This document shows, in pieces, positions 1-9,144 of a stretch of 30,966 bases of DNA. Position 1 is the first letter of the stretch. Each line of letters starts with the position of its first letter. The stretch is from positions 1-30,966 of the forward strand of contig JAUCBJ010008769.1 in the NCBI GenBank assembly GCA_032718475.1. Direction: 5' to 3'. The notes beneath the pieces were generated by a model. That model saw nothing but the letters and a program-made list of their open reading frames with translations. It was not told the DNA's origin and ran no database searches. Position numbers and translations under genes: made by a program. The stretch comes from Nemertoderma westbladi (taxonomy: Eukaryota > Xenacoelomorpha > Nemertodermatida > Nemertodermatidae).

Positions 1-752
1 GGGAGCCCTGTGTTTTCTGAGTTGTAACACTGTGTACAAATTGGGAATAGTAACCCCAATTGTCTCACACTTTCTCAAGTCACTGGCACTGTCTCCTCGA
101 AAGTTATAACCTTTTAACTGGTTCTGTAGGAAGTAACATGAAAAAACGCCGCTTATAGCCTAAAAACACACTACGACGTATTATATTCGAATATAGTTAA
201 ATAACTCTGGAAGCCCTGCGTTTTCTGAGTTTTAACACTGTGTACCAATTGGGAATAGTAACCCCAATTGTCTCACACTTTCTCAAGTCACTGGCACTGT
301 CTCGTCGAAAGTGATAACCTTTTAACTGGTTCTGTAGGAAGTAACATGAAAAACGCCGCTTATAGCCTAAAAACACACTACGACGTATTATATTCGAATA
401 TAGTTAAATAACTCTGGAAGCCCTGTGTTTTCTGAGTTGTAACACTGTGTACAAATTGGGAATAGTAACCCCAATTGTCTCACACTTTCTCAAGTCACTG
501 GCACTGTCTCCTCGAAAGTTATAACCTTTTAACTGGTTCTGTAGGAAGTAACATGAAAAAACGCCGCTTATAGCCTAAAAACACACTACGACGTATTATA
601 TTCGAATATAGTTAAATAACTCTGGAAGCCCTGTGTTTTCTGAGTTGTAACACTGTGTACAAATTGGGAATAGTAACCCCAATTGTCTCACACTTTCTCA
701 AGTCACTGGCACTGTCTCCTCGAAAGTTATAACCTTTTAACTGGTTCTGTAG
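1..752. repeat. 208-bp satellite, about 3.6 tandem copies
   Basis: Units start at 1, 209, 416 and 624, each opening with GGAAGCCCTG or GGGAGCCCTG, so the period is 207-208 bp. The 1-bp difference is one A in the run before CGCCGC. Copies differ by only a few substitutions, which implies recent homogenisation. The last copy stops at about 752 inside a unit, where RTE1 sequence begins. The array reaches the left edge of the window, so its real length is unknown. Short open frames inside it are not credible genes. Confidence 0.95.
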
Positions 753-2150
753 ACCATTATTGAATGTTTGCAACCGGATGTTAAAAGGGGAAAAAGCCAC
801 CACCAATTTGGACTAAAGGTCAACTAAAGCCTCTCCCCAAGAAAGGAGACCTCGGCATACCAACAAACTATCGTGGGATCTGTCTGCTTGTGGTAGCAGC
901 CAAAATATACAATAAAATGATTCTATATAGGATTAGGCCTCACATAGAGAAACTACTGCGTAAGAGCCAAAACGGATTTCGACCAAGTAGATCAACAATA
1001 GCTCAGATACTTGCACTACGGAGACTGATTGAAGGAATTAAGTCAAAGAATCTCCCCGCAGTCATGACTTTTGTGGACTTCAAGAAGGCATTCGACTCCA
1101 TCCATAGAGGTAAAATGCTTGAAATCCTAAGAGGTTATGGAATACCAGAAGTAATTGTTGCTGGCATTGGATTGTTATATTGTGACACAGAAGCGCAGGT
1201 ACTCTCACCAGATGGTGAAACTGAGTTTTTCTCAATCCTGGCTGGCGTACTGCAAGGTGACACATTAGCACCATTACTATTTGTAATTGTGCTGGATTAC
1301 GCAATGAGGACGGCCACAAAGGGTGAAGATCTGGGATTCACACTTCAAGAACGCAGAAGTAGTAGATATCCGGCAACTACAGTCACAGACACCGACTTTG
1401 CGGATGACATCGCCCTGCTCTCTAATACGCTAGCAGATGCACAGCTTCTACTAAATAAAGTGGAGAGGGCTGCTAAGGAGGTTGGATTGCATATAAATGC
1501 TACCAAGACCGAAGTCATGACCTTTAATGTTGATGGAAACTTGACAACCATTGATAATAATCAACTAAGGAAGGTCGATGACTTCCAGTACCTTGGATCA
1601 TGGATAGAGAGTAGCAAAAAGGACATAGAAGTTAAGAAAGCAAAGGCTTGGGTAGCTCTATCAAAAATTGATACCATCTGGAAATCAGATCTCTCCAGGC
1701 ACCTGAAGACTAAGTTCTTTCGAGCCACAGTGGAAAGTGTATTTTTATGCGGGGGTGAGACCTGGACACTGACTAAATCACTTGAACAACGAATTGATGG
1801 TTGCTACACAAGACTACTAAGGGCAGCCCTAAACATCAGCTGGAGACAACACATGACAAACGCCGAGCTTTATGGTACAATACCACCTGTATCAACCACC
1901 CTCCATGAACGCAGATTAAGATTCAGTGGGCACTGCTGGCGAAGTAAAGACGAGGTCATACCAGATCTACTTCTCTGGCAACCAACTCATGGAAAGCGTA
2001 GTCGTGGACGACCTGCCATAACATATATAGATCAACTTGAAAGGGATACTGAACTTGGGAGAAACGAAATTGCGACAACTATGGAGAATCGGGAAGCCTG
2101 GAAGGATCTAATTTCCACTGTCCGAGTTCGCTCGACCTAGTAGTGTAGTA
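753..2150 (+). mobile_element. RTE1 non-LTR retrotransposon, copy 1 (5'-truncated)
   Basis: The sequence is nearly identical to the reverse complement of 13847-15245, so both are copies of one LINE family. Copy 1 starts abruptly next to the satellite and lacks the endonuclease and the N-terminal part of the RT, the usual 5' truncation of LINEs. It ends in a short TAG-rich tail directly after the coding region, with almost no 3' UTR. The polyprotein layout (RT followed by a C-terminal GRP/DR..W region) suggests an RTE-like or related clade. The clade call is inference. Confidence 0.9.
797..2140 (+). pseudogene. RTE1 reverse transcriptase fragment, frameshifted at the 5' end
   Basis: This is the RT and C-terminal part of a LINE polyprotein, which would copy element RNA at the target site. 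RT motifs appear in order: PLPKKGDLG and NYRG (fingers), QNGFRPSRST, motif A VDFKKAFDS, motif B LQGDTLAPLLF, motif C FADDIALLS, then the thumb with YLGSWIES. The C-terminal region has RRLRFSGHCWR and RSRGRPAITY. The frame is open from about 797 to the TAG at 2138-2140. An extra A in the A-run near 793-797, compared with copy 2, puts upstream sequence out of frame, and the first start-like codon (890) is only a GTG inside the domain. The catalytic Asp residues are kept, but the protein is truncated and has no endonuclease. Confidence 0.88.
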
Positions 2151-2188
2151 TTACTACATCGGCATAAGATGCGTTGGCGTTGTATCAC

Positions 2189-2220
2189 ACATCTCCACAT
2201 ATCACACATCTCCACATAGG
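2189..2220. repeat. short direct duplication ATCACACATCTCCACAT
   Basis: The 17-base word ATCACACATCTCCACAT occurs twice with no more than a base or two between. It lies just past the 3' end of RTE1 copy 1. Slippage is the simplest origin. It is not a clear target-site duplication because no matching copy was found on the left side. Confidence 0.7.
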
Positions 2221-2255
2221 TGTATCGCACAGTTTCGAAACTTCGCATAGTTATA

Positions 2256-2551
2256 ACTGTATAAAGATCGTCAGTCTGCGTTTAGGAAAAATATTTTATG
2301 ACAAAACAGGACAAGCGACGAGCGCAACGAGGCATATAATGAAGACGAGTACTGCGTTGACTAAATTATTATATAAACCACCTGGCTTCACATATTGATC
2401 GCATCCCTAGTTATTATTATTATAAAGATCGTTCTAGCCTGCATTTAAGAAATATATTTAAATACAAAACAGGACGAACGCAAAGAGGCTTATAATGAAA
2501 ACGAGTACTGCGTTTATTATATTCCTATAAACCACCTGGCTTTGCATATTT
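2256..2551 (+). repeat. diverged pair of about 130-140-bp repeats
   Basis: Two related blocks, about 2259-2398 and 2422-2551, share the words TAAAGATCGT, CAAAACAGGAC, AACGAGTACTGCGTT, ATAAACCACCTGGCTT and CATATT in the same order, with substitutions and small indels. This is an old tandem duplication or two copies of a dispersed repeat. No coding content was recognised. Confidence 0.8.
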
Positions 2552-2559
2552 AACGTGCG

Positions 2560-3078
2560 ATTGGAAATAAGTTCGTGCTACCCTTCCGTGGGTGGTAGAT
2601 GTCCCGGTTATGTATTGGTGGTTGGGAAGGGTGGGGGGGGGGGGGGGATTAAAAGGGGTGAACACGTACTGTCCCCCTTTCTTTGATTGATTGGTGGTGT
2701 GGGTAAATTTCTCAAAACCTGATTTTGTGATACAGTCGCTCAATTTTAATTTGTATCTAATAACTGGGCCTCGTGCTGCGCGAAGGCCCCACGAACGTGT
2801 TGGTTTACTGGATATGACCTTGGATTGGAATTTTATAACAGTTTGTTCTACTAGCACTTTGGACCTGGTGTTTTTCTGTTGAATATTCGACAGACACCAC
2901 CCATCATAAAGTGCTAACTCAATATTCGTTCTTTGGGATGTGAAAGGATATTGAATTATATTATAATAGGGCTAAATATTTAATCATTTGTTTCATAAAT
3001 ATCAATATTTATTTAGTTTCAACAACGTTAAGAGAATCAAAATATTTATATTACAATTTATGTAACATTACAGCATAG
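2560..3078. other. non-coding AT-rich sequence with a poly-G run
   Basis: No gene is recognised here. A run of about 16 G lies near 2632-2647. Short open frames on both strands lack domain features. The stretch ends where the 2,276-bp duplicated unit begins. Confidence 0.6.
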
Positions 3079-3154
3079 TTTATTGTAATGTTTCTTATAG
3101 TTTTATGGATTGTTTGAAACTCATGATGTTCAGAATAAATTTAAATTACATTAT

Positions 3155-3215
3155 TTGAACGTTACAAATTGGTTGGTAACATTATTTCAACGTTTCAAAT
3201 TGGTAGGTAACTGAA
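3155..3215. repeat. about 32-bp imperfect tandem pair (repeated at 5431-5491)
   Basis: AACGTTACAAATTGGTTGGT is followed about 32 bp later by AACGTTTCAAATTGGTAGGT, so two imperfect copies lie side by side in AT-rich sequence. The same pair is present in the second duplicated unit. No function is evident. Confidence 0.7.
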
Positions 3216-3435
3216 TTGGGGAGTGGGGGGTGTGCACACCTAATTTTATACTACCAAGTTTTTGCTAATTTTATTTGTGAAAATGTTCTCAAACATTAAA
3301 TATATTCAATTAAACTATATTACAACGTTCTATATTTTTCGATCTCGAAATAAAATAGAGAATCTTAAAAAAAATTTCTCTTTAAAAAAAAAAACATTTC
3401 TGCATTTCCAATCTCTAATTTATCGGGCTACCAAA

Positions 3436-3908
3436 GGTAGCAGCAGCTGCAGAAACAGTTCCTGTATACCCTCGAAACAGGTAAAGGGCCCCCTGGACTG
3501 ACAACAAAATTCAGAAGTGCCGAAATGACCTTCATAAGGCGCAGAAAGAGTCCCGACTCAAACAGACTACAGCGGCCAATAATGCAGTTAAGGCTGCATC
3601 TAGGTCCCTGAACAGGCAGTACTCTGTTAATCTACAGGAGCTAATAAACCAACAGGTTGATGCCATCAATGATGCTGACGACAGCAGGCATTCATCCCAG
3701 GCATGGAAATCGATCAATCTGCTTACTGGGCGAAAAAGCCAACCAACCACCAAGGTTAAGGCTGAATCACCAGCCGATCGCCTCAATGGTTGGAAAGCCC
3801 ACTTTGAAAAGCTCCTTAATAATGACAGGGTATTGCTTGATAACTTTATAGAATTACAAGTGTCTGAGTCTGTACTCCCAGATATTCCCATTGGCGATAT
3901 CTCCTTTG
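3436..3908 (+). mobile_element. RTE2 LINE fragment a (inter-domain region)
   Basis: The sequence matches 7415-7876 of the longer RTE2 copy. It encodes the linker between endonuclease and RT, with words such as KQTTAANNAVKAASRSL, SLNRQYSVNLQELINQQ and WKSINLLTGRKSQPTT. It is interrupted by an in-frame TAA (AGG TAA AGG) near 3480 and ends at about 3908 after CTCCTTTG, where segment X starts. Neither the endonuclease nor the RT core is present. A small hairpin, GCTACC-AAA-GGTAGC, sits at its left edge near 3425-3439. Confidence 0.85.
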
Positions 3909-3979
3909 TTAGCGTATTCAATTCCGCTAACTATCCCACACAAAGTTGGCCAAGCAGGGCCTTTAAGCAATATTGGGAG

Positions 3980-4024
3980 TACGAGGTTGATTGCCAATCA
4001 ACCTCGTATCACCCCAATAAACGG
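3980..4024 (+). other. perfect 13-bp hairpin followed by a C4/G4 hairpin with AATAAA in the loop
   Basis: TACGAGGTTGATT (3980-3992), loop GCC, then AATCAACCTCGTA (3996-4008) is a perfect inverted repeat. Immediately after it, CCCC-AATAAAC-GGGG can form a short stem that presents a polyadenylation hexamer in its loop. This resembles a structured RNA 3' end, for example the R region of an LTR. That reading is inference. The same structure lies at 6256-6300. Confidence 0.7.
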
Positions 4025-4471
4025 GGCGACAAACCCCAAAGGGACACACACACACAGCGGGGGTCAGAAGTTACACCTCCGGGAGGGAGAGAGTGACAGT
4101 AGCGGGGGGAAGCACTCCCAGAGAGATGGGAGGGTGAGAAGTGAGTTATTAGCCAATGGGGGGCAGGCATCCACTGAGTAACGTAATATGGCCAACAGTG
4201 AAATGTATATTATCAGTTATTGTGTCATTTCATTCACTTTAGCTAGTCAGTTAGTTAGGGCAGAACGGGAACTCTTAATACCGTCCCTGTCCACTGCCAC
4301 CATCAGCATTCAGTGCATTACCGGTATTATCATCACTTTATCCAACCCAATTACTGTGCTTATTTTCCATCTTATATATATTATACATACACGGATCAAC
4401 ATCAGAACTCTTTCAATCTTTTCACATACACACGGCGGGGACGCGTAGTCAAGATAACCAACCGGATAAAT

Positions 4472-4492
4472 CGGGATCCTCGGTGGATCCCG
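4472..4492 (+). other. 8-bp perfect hairpin in segment X
   Basis: CGGGATCC (4472-4479), loop TCGGT, GGATCCCG (4485-4492). It is duplicated at 6748-6768. It lies between the AT-rich and GC-rich halves of segment X. No function is known. Confidence 0.7.
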
Positions 4493-5110
4493 TCACAGTA
4501 TTAAGAACCGAGCAGCTGCCCTAGAAGTAACAAGATCCAAAGACCCAAACTCTAACTGACAGTCACCAGCCACCGACCCAAAACAAAGACAAGATGAGTC
4601 GAGAGGGATAGACGACACCGCCGCGGACCCTGGACGGCGATCTAACGATCCGCGAGGCCGCGACGTGACGGTACCGACCTACGACGCCGGACCCGTCGAC
4701 CAGGGACGATTCGGTAGTCCAAACGAGAGGGGGCCGTCTGCAATGAGAGGACGAGTCGGGAGAAGAGAGGGACGAGTCGACACACGACGGCGGTCGACGT
4801 GCCGATGTCGCTGGCCACCCACAGGCCGAGGGCGACGGACGGCCCACTGGAACAGCGATGGTGGGGCCGCCGGTACGACGCCGGACTCGGAGGGATAGAG
4901 GAGACATTGGCGACGAGGACGTCGGGGTCAGCGACCGGCTCCGACGGGCCAACAACGCGACCCGGAAGCAACTAAGAGAAGCCAAAGGAGGGGCCAAGAT
5001 AGACCAGGTGAAGTTAGAGAAGCGGCTAGGTGAGACGAATAAACACTTTGCTTACTTAGTGCGTTTTGGGCAGGGAGAACTAGCCACTGAGAGAGTGAGA
5101 GGGGTTGCCA

Positions 5111-5146
5111 GTTAGCAGCTGCAGTTAGCTAAGTTAGCAGCTGCAG
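5111..5146 (+). repeat. 14-bp direct repeat at the X/RTE2 boundary
   Basis: GTTAGCAGCTGCAG occurs at 5111-5124 and again at 5133-5146, and the pair recurs 2,276 bp downstream. The second copy runs into RTE2 sequence (AAACAGTTCC). It may be a filler or short duplication made when X joined RTE2. Confidence 0.65.
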
Positions 5147-5354
5147 AAACAGTTCCTGTATACCCTCGAAACAGGAAAAGGGCCCCCTGGACTGACAACA
5201 AAATTCATGACCTTCATAAGGCGCAGAAAGAGTCCCGACTCAAACAGACTACAGCGGCCAAGAATGCAGTTAAGGCTGCATCTAAGTCCCTGAACAGGCA
5301 GTACTCTGTCAATCTACAGGAGCTAATAAACCAACAGGTTGATGCCATCAATGA
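5139..5354 (+). mobile_element. RTE2 LINE fragment b, cut by the duplication junction
   Basis: The sequence matches the start of the RTE2 copy at 7415 (ETVPVYPRNRKRAPW, then KAQKESRLKQTTAAKNA). Unlike fragment a, it keeps an open frame at the AGG AAA AGG position. It ends at the tandem-duplication junction at about 5354 rather than at a natural element end. Confidence 0.85.
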
Positions 5355-5711
5355 TTTATTGTAATGTTTCTTATAGTTTTATGGATTGTTTGAAACTCAT
5401 GATGTTCAGAATAAATTTAAATTACATTATTTGAACGTTACAAATTGGTTGGTAACATTATTTCAACGTTTCAAATTGGTAGGTAACTGAATTGGGGAGT
5501 GGGGGGTGTGCACACCTAATTTTATACTACCAAGTTTTTGCTAATTTTATTTGTGAAAATGTTCTCAAACATTAAATATATTCAATTAAACTATATTACA
5601 ACGTTCTATATTTTTCGATCTCGAAATAAAATAGAGAATCTTAAAAAAAATTTCTCTTTAAAAAAAAAAACATTTCTGCATTTCCAATCTCTAATTTATC
5701 GGGCTACCAAA

Positions 5712-6184
5712 GGTAGCAGCAGCTGCAGAAACAGTTCCTGTATACCCTCGAAACAGGTAAAGGGCCCCCTGGACTGACAACAAAATTCAGAAGTGCCGAA
5801 ATGACCTTCATAAGGCGCAGAAAGAGTCCCGACTCAAACAGACTACAGCGGCCAATAATTCAGTTAAGGCTGCATCTAGGTCCCTGAACAGGCAGTACTC
5901 TGTTAATCTACAGGAGCTAATAAACCAACAGGTTGATGCCATCAATGATGCTGACGACAGCAGGCATTCATCCCAGGCATGGAAATCGATCAATCTGCTT
6001 ACTGGGCGAAAAAGCCAACCAACCACCAAGGTTAAGGCTGAATCACCAGCCGATCGCCTCAATGGTTGGAAAGCCCACTTTGAAAAGCTCCTTAATAATG
6101 ACAGGGTATTGCTTGATAACTTTATAGAATTACAAGTGTCTGAGTCTGTACTCCCAGATATTCCCATTGGCGATATCTCCTTTG
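5712..6184 (+). mobile_element. RTE2 LINE fragment a, second copy
   Basis: This is the duplicate of 3436-3908, with the same in-frame TAA and the same right end against segment X. It differs by one substitution near 5864. Confidence 0.85.
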
Positions 6185-7391
6185 TTAGCGTATTCAATTC
6201 CGCTAACTATCCCACACAAAGTTGGCCAAGCAGGGCCTTTAAGCAATATTGGGAGTACGAGGTTGATTGCCAATCAACCTCGTATCACCCCAATAAACGG
6301 GGCGACAAACCCCAAAGGGACACACACACACAGTGGGGGTCAGAAGTTACACCTCCGGGAGGGAGAGAGTGACAGTAGCGGGGGGAAGCACTCCCAGAGA
6401 GATGGGAGGGTGAGAAGTGAGTTATTAGCCAATGGGGGGCAGGCATCCACTGAGTAACGTAATATGGCCAACAGTGAAATGTATATTATCAGTTATTGTG
6501 TCATTTCATTCACTTTAGCTAGTCAGTTAGTTAGGGCAGAACGGGAACTCTTAATACCGTCCCTGTCCACTGCCACCATCAGCATTCAGTGCATTACCGG
6601 TATTATCATCACTTTATCCAACCCAATTACTGTGCTTATTTTCCATCTTATATATATTATACATACACGGATCAACATCAGAACTCTTTCAATCTTTTCA
6701 CATACACACGGCGGGGACGCGTAGTCAAGATAACCAACCGGATAAATCGGGATCCTCGGTGGATCCCGTCACAGTATTAAGAACCGAGCAGCTGCCCTAG
6801 AAGTAACAAGATCCAAAGACCCAAACTCTAACTGACAGTCACCAGCCACCGACCCAAAACAAAGACAAGATGAGTCGAGAGGGATAGACGACACCGCCGC
6901 GGACCCTGGACGGCGATCTAACGATCCGCGAGGCCGCGACGTGACGGTACCGACCTACGACGCCGGACCCGTCGACCAGGGACGATTCGGTAGTCCAAAC
7001 GAGAGGGGGCCGTCTGCAATGAGAGGACGAGTCGGGAGAAGAGAGGGACGAGTCGACACACGACGGCGGTCGACGTGCCGATGTCGCCGGCCACCCACAG
7101 GCCGAGGGCGACGGACGGCCCACTGGAACAGCGACGGTGGGGCCGCCGGTACGACGCCGGACTCGGAGGGATAGAGGAGACATTGGCGACGAGGACGTCG
7201 GGGTCAGCGACCGGCTCCGACGGGCCAACAACGCGACCCGGAAGCAACTAAGAGAAGCCAAAGGAGGGGCCAAGATAGACCAGGTGAAGTTAGAGAAGCG
7301 GCTAGGTGAGACGAATAAACACTTTGCTTACTTAGTGCGTTTTGGGCAGGGAGAACTAGCCACTGAGAGAGTGAGAGGGGTTGCCAGTTAG
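6185..7391 (+). mobile_element. unclassified segment X, copy 2
   Basis: This is the duplicate of 3909-5115, with the same hairpins at 6256-6300 and 6748-6768 and the same CpG-rich half at about 6836-7276. The small frame at 7137-7391 encodes the same basic peptide. Two transitions distinguish the GC-rich halves of the two copies. Confidence 0.5.
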
Positions 7392-7405
7392 CAGCTGCAG
7401 TTAGC

Positions 7406-9144
7406 TAAGTTAGCAGCTGCAGAAACAGTTCCTGTATACCCTCGAAACAGGAAAAGGGCCCCCTGGACTGACAACAAAATTCATGACCTTCATAAGGCGC
7501 AGAAAGAGTCCCGACTCAAACAGACTACAGCGGCCAAGAATGCAGTTAAGGCTGCATCTAGGTCCCTGAACAGGCAATACTCTGCTAATCTACAGGAGCT
7601 AATAAACCAACAGGTTGATGCCATCAATGATGCTGACGACAGCAGGCAATCATCCCAGGCATGGAAATCGATCAATCTGCTTACTGGGCGAAAAAGCCAA
7701 CCAACCACCAAGGTTAAGGCTGAATCACCAGCCGATCGCCTCAATGATTGGAAAGCCCACTTTGAAAAGCTCCTCAATAATGACAGGGTATTGCCTGATA
7801 ACTTTATAGAAGTAAAAGTGTCTGAGTCTGTACTCCCAGATATTCCCATTGGCGATATCTCCTTTGCAGAAGTGAAGGCTGCTGCAAAGAGCATTAAGAC
7901 CAATCGTGCCAGTGGAGTAGATGGTGTTCCCCCTGAGGTCTTTAAAATACCTGAATGTTTAAAGCTCATCTATCCCATCATAGTAGACATGTACCGAACA
8001 ACAAGAGTCCCACAAGAAATGAAAACTAATAAGTTGGTGCCAGTTCCCAAGAAGGGCAACCTAACACTCAATGGTTCTTTTCGGGGAATCTCATTGATCT
8101 CGATTGCTGCAAAGCTATACAATAGGATTCTATTAAATCGCATCAGGGATCCCATTGAGAGACTGCTCCGTGGAAATCAGAATGGGTTTCGTAAAGGTCG
8201 TGGGACCATGGAGCCCATTTTGGCACTTAGAAGGATAATTGAAGAGTTATCAAAAAAGAAAGACAGGCATCTGGCTGTTATCTTTGTTGACTGCCAAGCC
8301 TGCCAAGTACCTAACTGATCTAGACTTTGCTGATGACTTAGGAGTACTCTCAGAATCATTAGAGGGAGCCCAACGGCTCCTCAGCTAATTAGAACATGCT
8401 GCTTCTAGTGTTGGTGTTTTTATTAACTCCAGAAAGACCAAAATTCTGACAGTTAACTTTGAAAGTCCTCAGCAAGTCTCTGATCGGATGAGCATAAGCT
8501 CAAAGGATGGTATGCTTGAGCATGTGGACGACTTCTGTTACCTGGGATCATGGATCCGGAAGTCAGGTGAGGACCTTCGAATACGTAAGGGAAAGGCATG
8601 GACAGCCTTGAATAGGCTTTCTAGGATTTGGAAGTCACCGAGAAATAATCGGAAACTTAAGGGCCGATTATTTAGAACAGCAGTAGTTCCAGTACTCCTC
8701 TACGGGAGTCCATGCTGGTCTCTAACTGCTGAGGACACCAAATCTCTGGATGGCACATTCACAAGAATGCTACGCCGGGTTCATTGTGTCAAGTACAATG
8801 CACATATCTCCAACTAGACACTATATAACATTGGAGGTTTCTCATTGGTTCCCCCAAGCTTGACACTAGAACAAAATCGCCTCCGCTTTGCAGGACATTG
8901 CTTTCGCCGTGAGGACCAGCCAGTGCATAATCTTGTACTTTGGCAGCCTCATGGAGTGAATAAGCATGGTGGACAGCACATGACTTTCTTGAGACGCATC
9001 TTAAAGGACACTGGCCTTAAAGATGCGGATGATCTAGCAAATGTCATGGGTGATAGGGAGTTGTGGCGGTGCAATTTTGTTGACAAGCCGGCACAGCATT
9101 CTTAAAAATGCAGCTGCAATGCAGCATGCCGATCCTAGTAGTAG
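7406..9144 (+). mobile_element. RTE2 non-LTR retrotransposon, longest copy
   Basis: This is the longest RTE2 copy in the window. It starts with the inter-domain linker, continues through the first RT motifs, loses part of the RT core, resumes at motif C and reaches the C-terminal GH(C)/DR..W region and a short 3' UTR. The 3' end has a GCTGC-AAT-GCAGC stem-loop and a (TAG)n tail at about 9134-9149. The tail merges directly into the 34-bp minisatellite. No endonuclease is present, so the copy is dead. Confidence 0.9.
7419..9105 (+). pseudogene. RTE2 polyprotein, broken by a core deletion and several stops
   Basis: The frame is open from about 7400 to 8318: linker (RLNDWKAHFEKLLNND), SIKTNRASGVDGVPPEV, VPVPKKGNLT, SFRGISLISIAAKLYNR, QNGFRKGRGTMEPI, and motif A starting IFVD. 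At about 8296 it jumps to sequence just before motif C, LDFADDLGVLSES, so motif B and the space between A and C are gone. The downstream frame has stops at 8386-8388 and after HISN near 8815. Its C-terminus carries YLGSWIRKSGE, LLYGSPCW, NRLRFAGHCFRR and GDRELWR. The layout parallels RTE1, which suggests related clades. It is non-functional as a polymerase because motif B is lost. Confidence 0.87.

Larger units (their letters stand above)
3909..5115 (+). mobile_element. unclassified segment X, copy 1 (CpG-rich, hairpin-bearing)
   Basis: This segment of about 1.2 kb sits between two RTE2 pieces and resembles neither family. Its left half is AT-rich with structured motifs; its right half (about 4560-5000) is strongly GC- and CpG-rich, unlike the surroundings. 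An open frame at 4858-5115 encodes an 85-residue Arg/Lys-rich peptide (words RLRRANNATRKQL, KLEKRLGETNKHF). Overlapping frames on both strands are open too, as expected in GC-rich DNA, so coding is unproven. It could be an LTR or leader-gag piece of an LTR retrotransposon, or a non-autonomous element. I do not recognise the family. Confidence 0.5.
3079..5354 (+). repeat. 2,276-bp tandem duplication, unit 1
   Basis: Every landmark in this unit recurs exactly 2,276 bp downstream. The junction to unit 2 is at about 5354/5355, where RTE2 sequence (GCCATCAATGA) changes abruptly to TTTATTGTAATG, the sequence at the start of unit 1. Only about one ambiguous base is shared at the junction, so the breakpoint looks like end joining or template switching rather than recombination between long repeats. 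Few differences separate the units: G/T at 3588/5864, C/T in the CACACA-flanked stretch near 4057/6333, and two transitions near 4810-4860/7086-7136. Confidence 0.93.
5355..7630 (+). repeat. 2,276-bp tandem duplication, unit 2
   Basis: Second copy of the unit above. It runs without a break into the rest of an RTE2 element after 7630, so unit 2 keeps the original right flank and unit 1 the original left flank. The very low divergence means either a young duplication or an assembly (haplotype) artefact. Confidence 0.93.

Noticed and set aside
2525-2857. 110-codon minus-strand frame containing FNPPPPPT
   Set aside because: The proline run is only the poly-G tract read on the other strand; no domain, no splice support.
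3532-3921. 129-codon minus-strand frame repeated at 5808-6197, and similar frames at 7490-7969 and 29431-29892
   Set aside because: All are antisense shadows of the RTE2 linker coding region.
4563-4997. 144-codon minus-strand frame rich in Ser, Arg and Pro (and the copy at 6839-7273)
   Set aside because: The region is CpG-rich with all frames relatively open, there is no domain, and it is an opposite-strand shadow in segment X.
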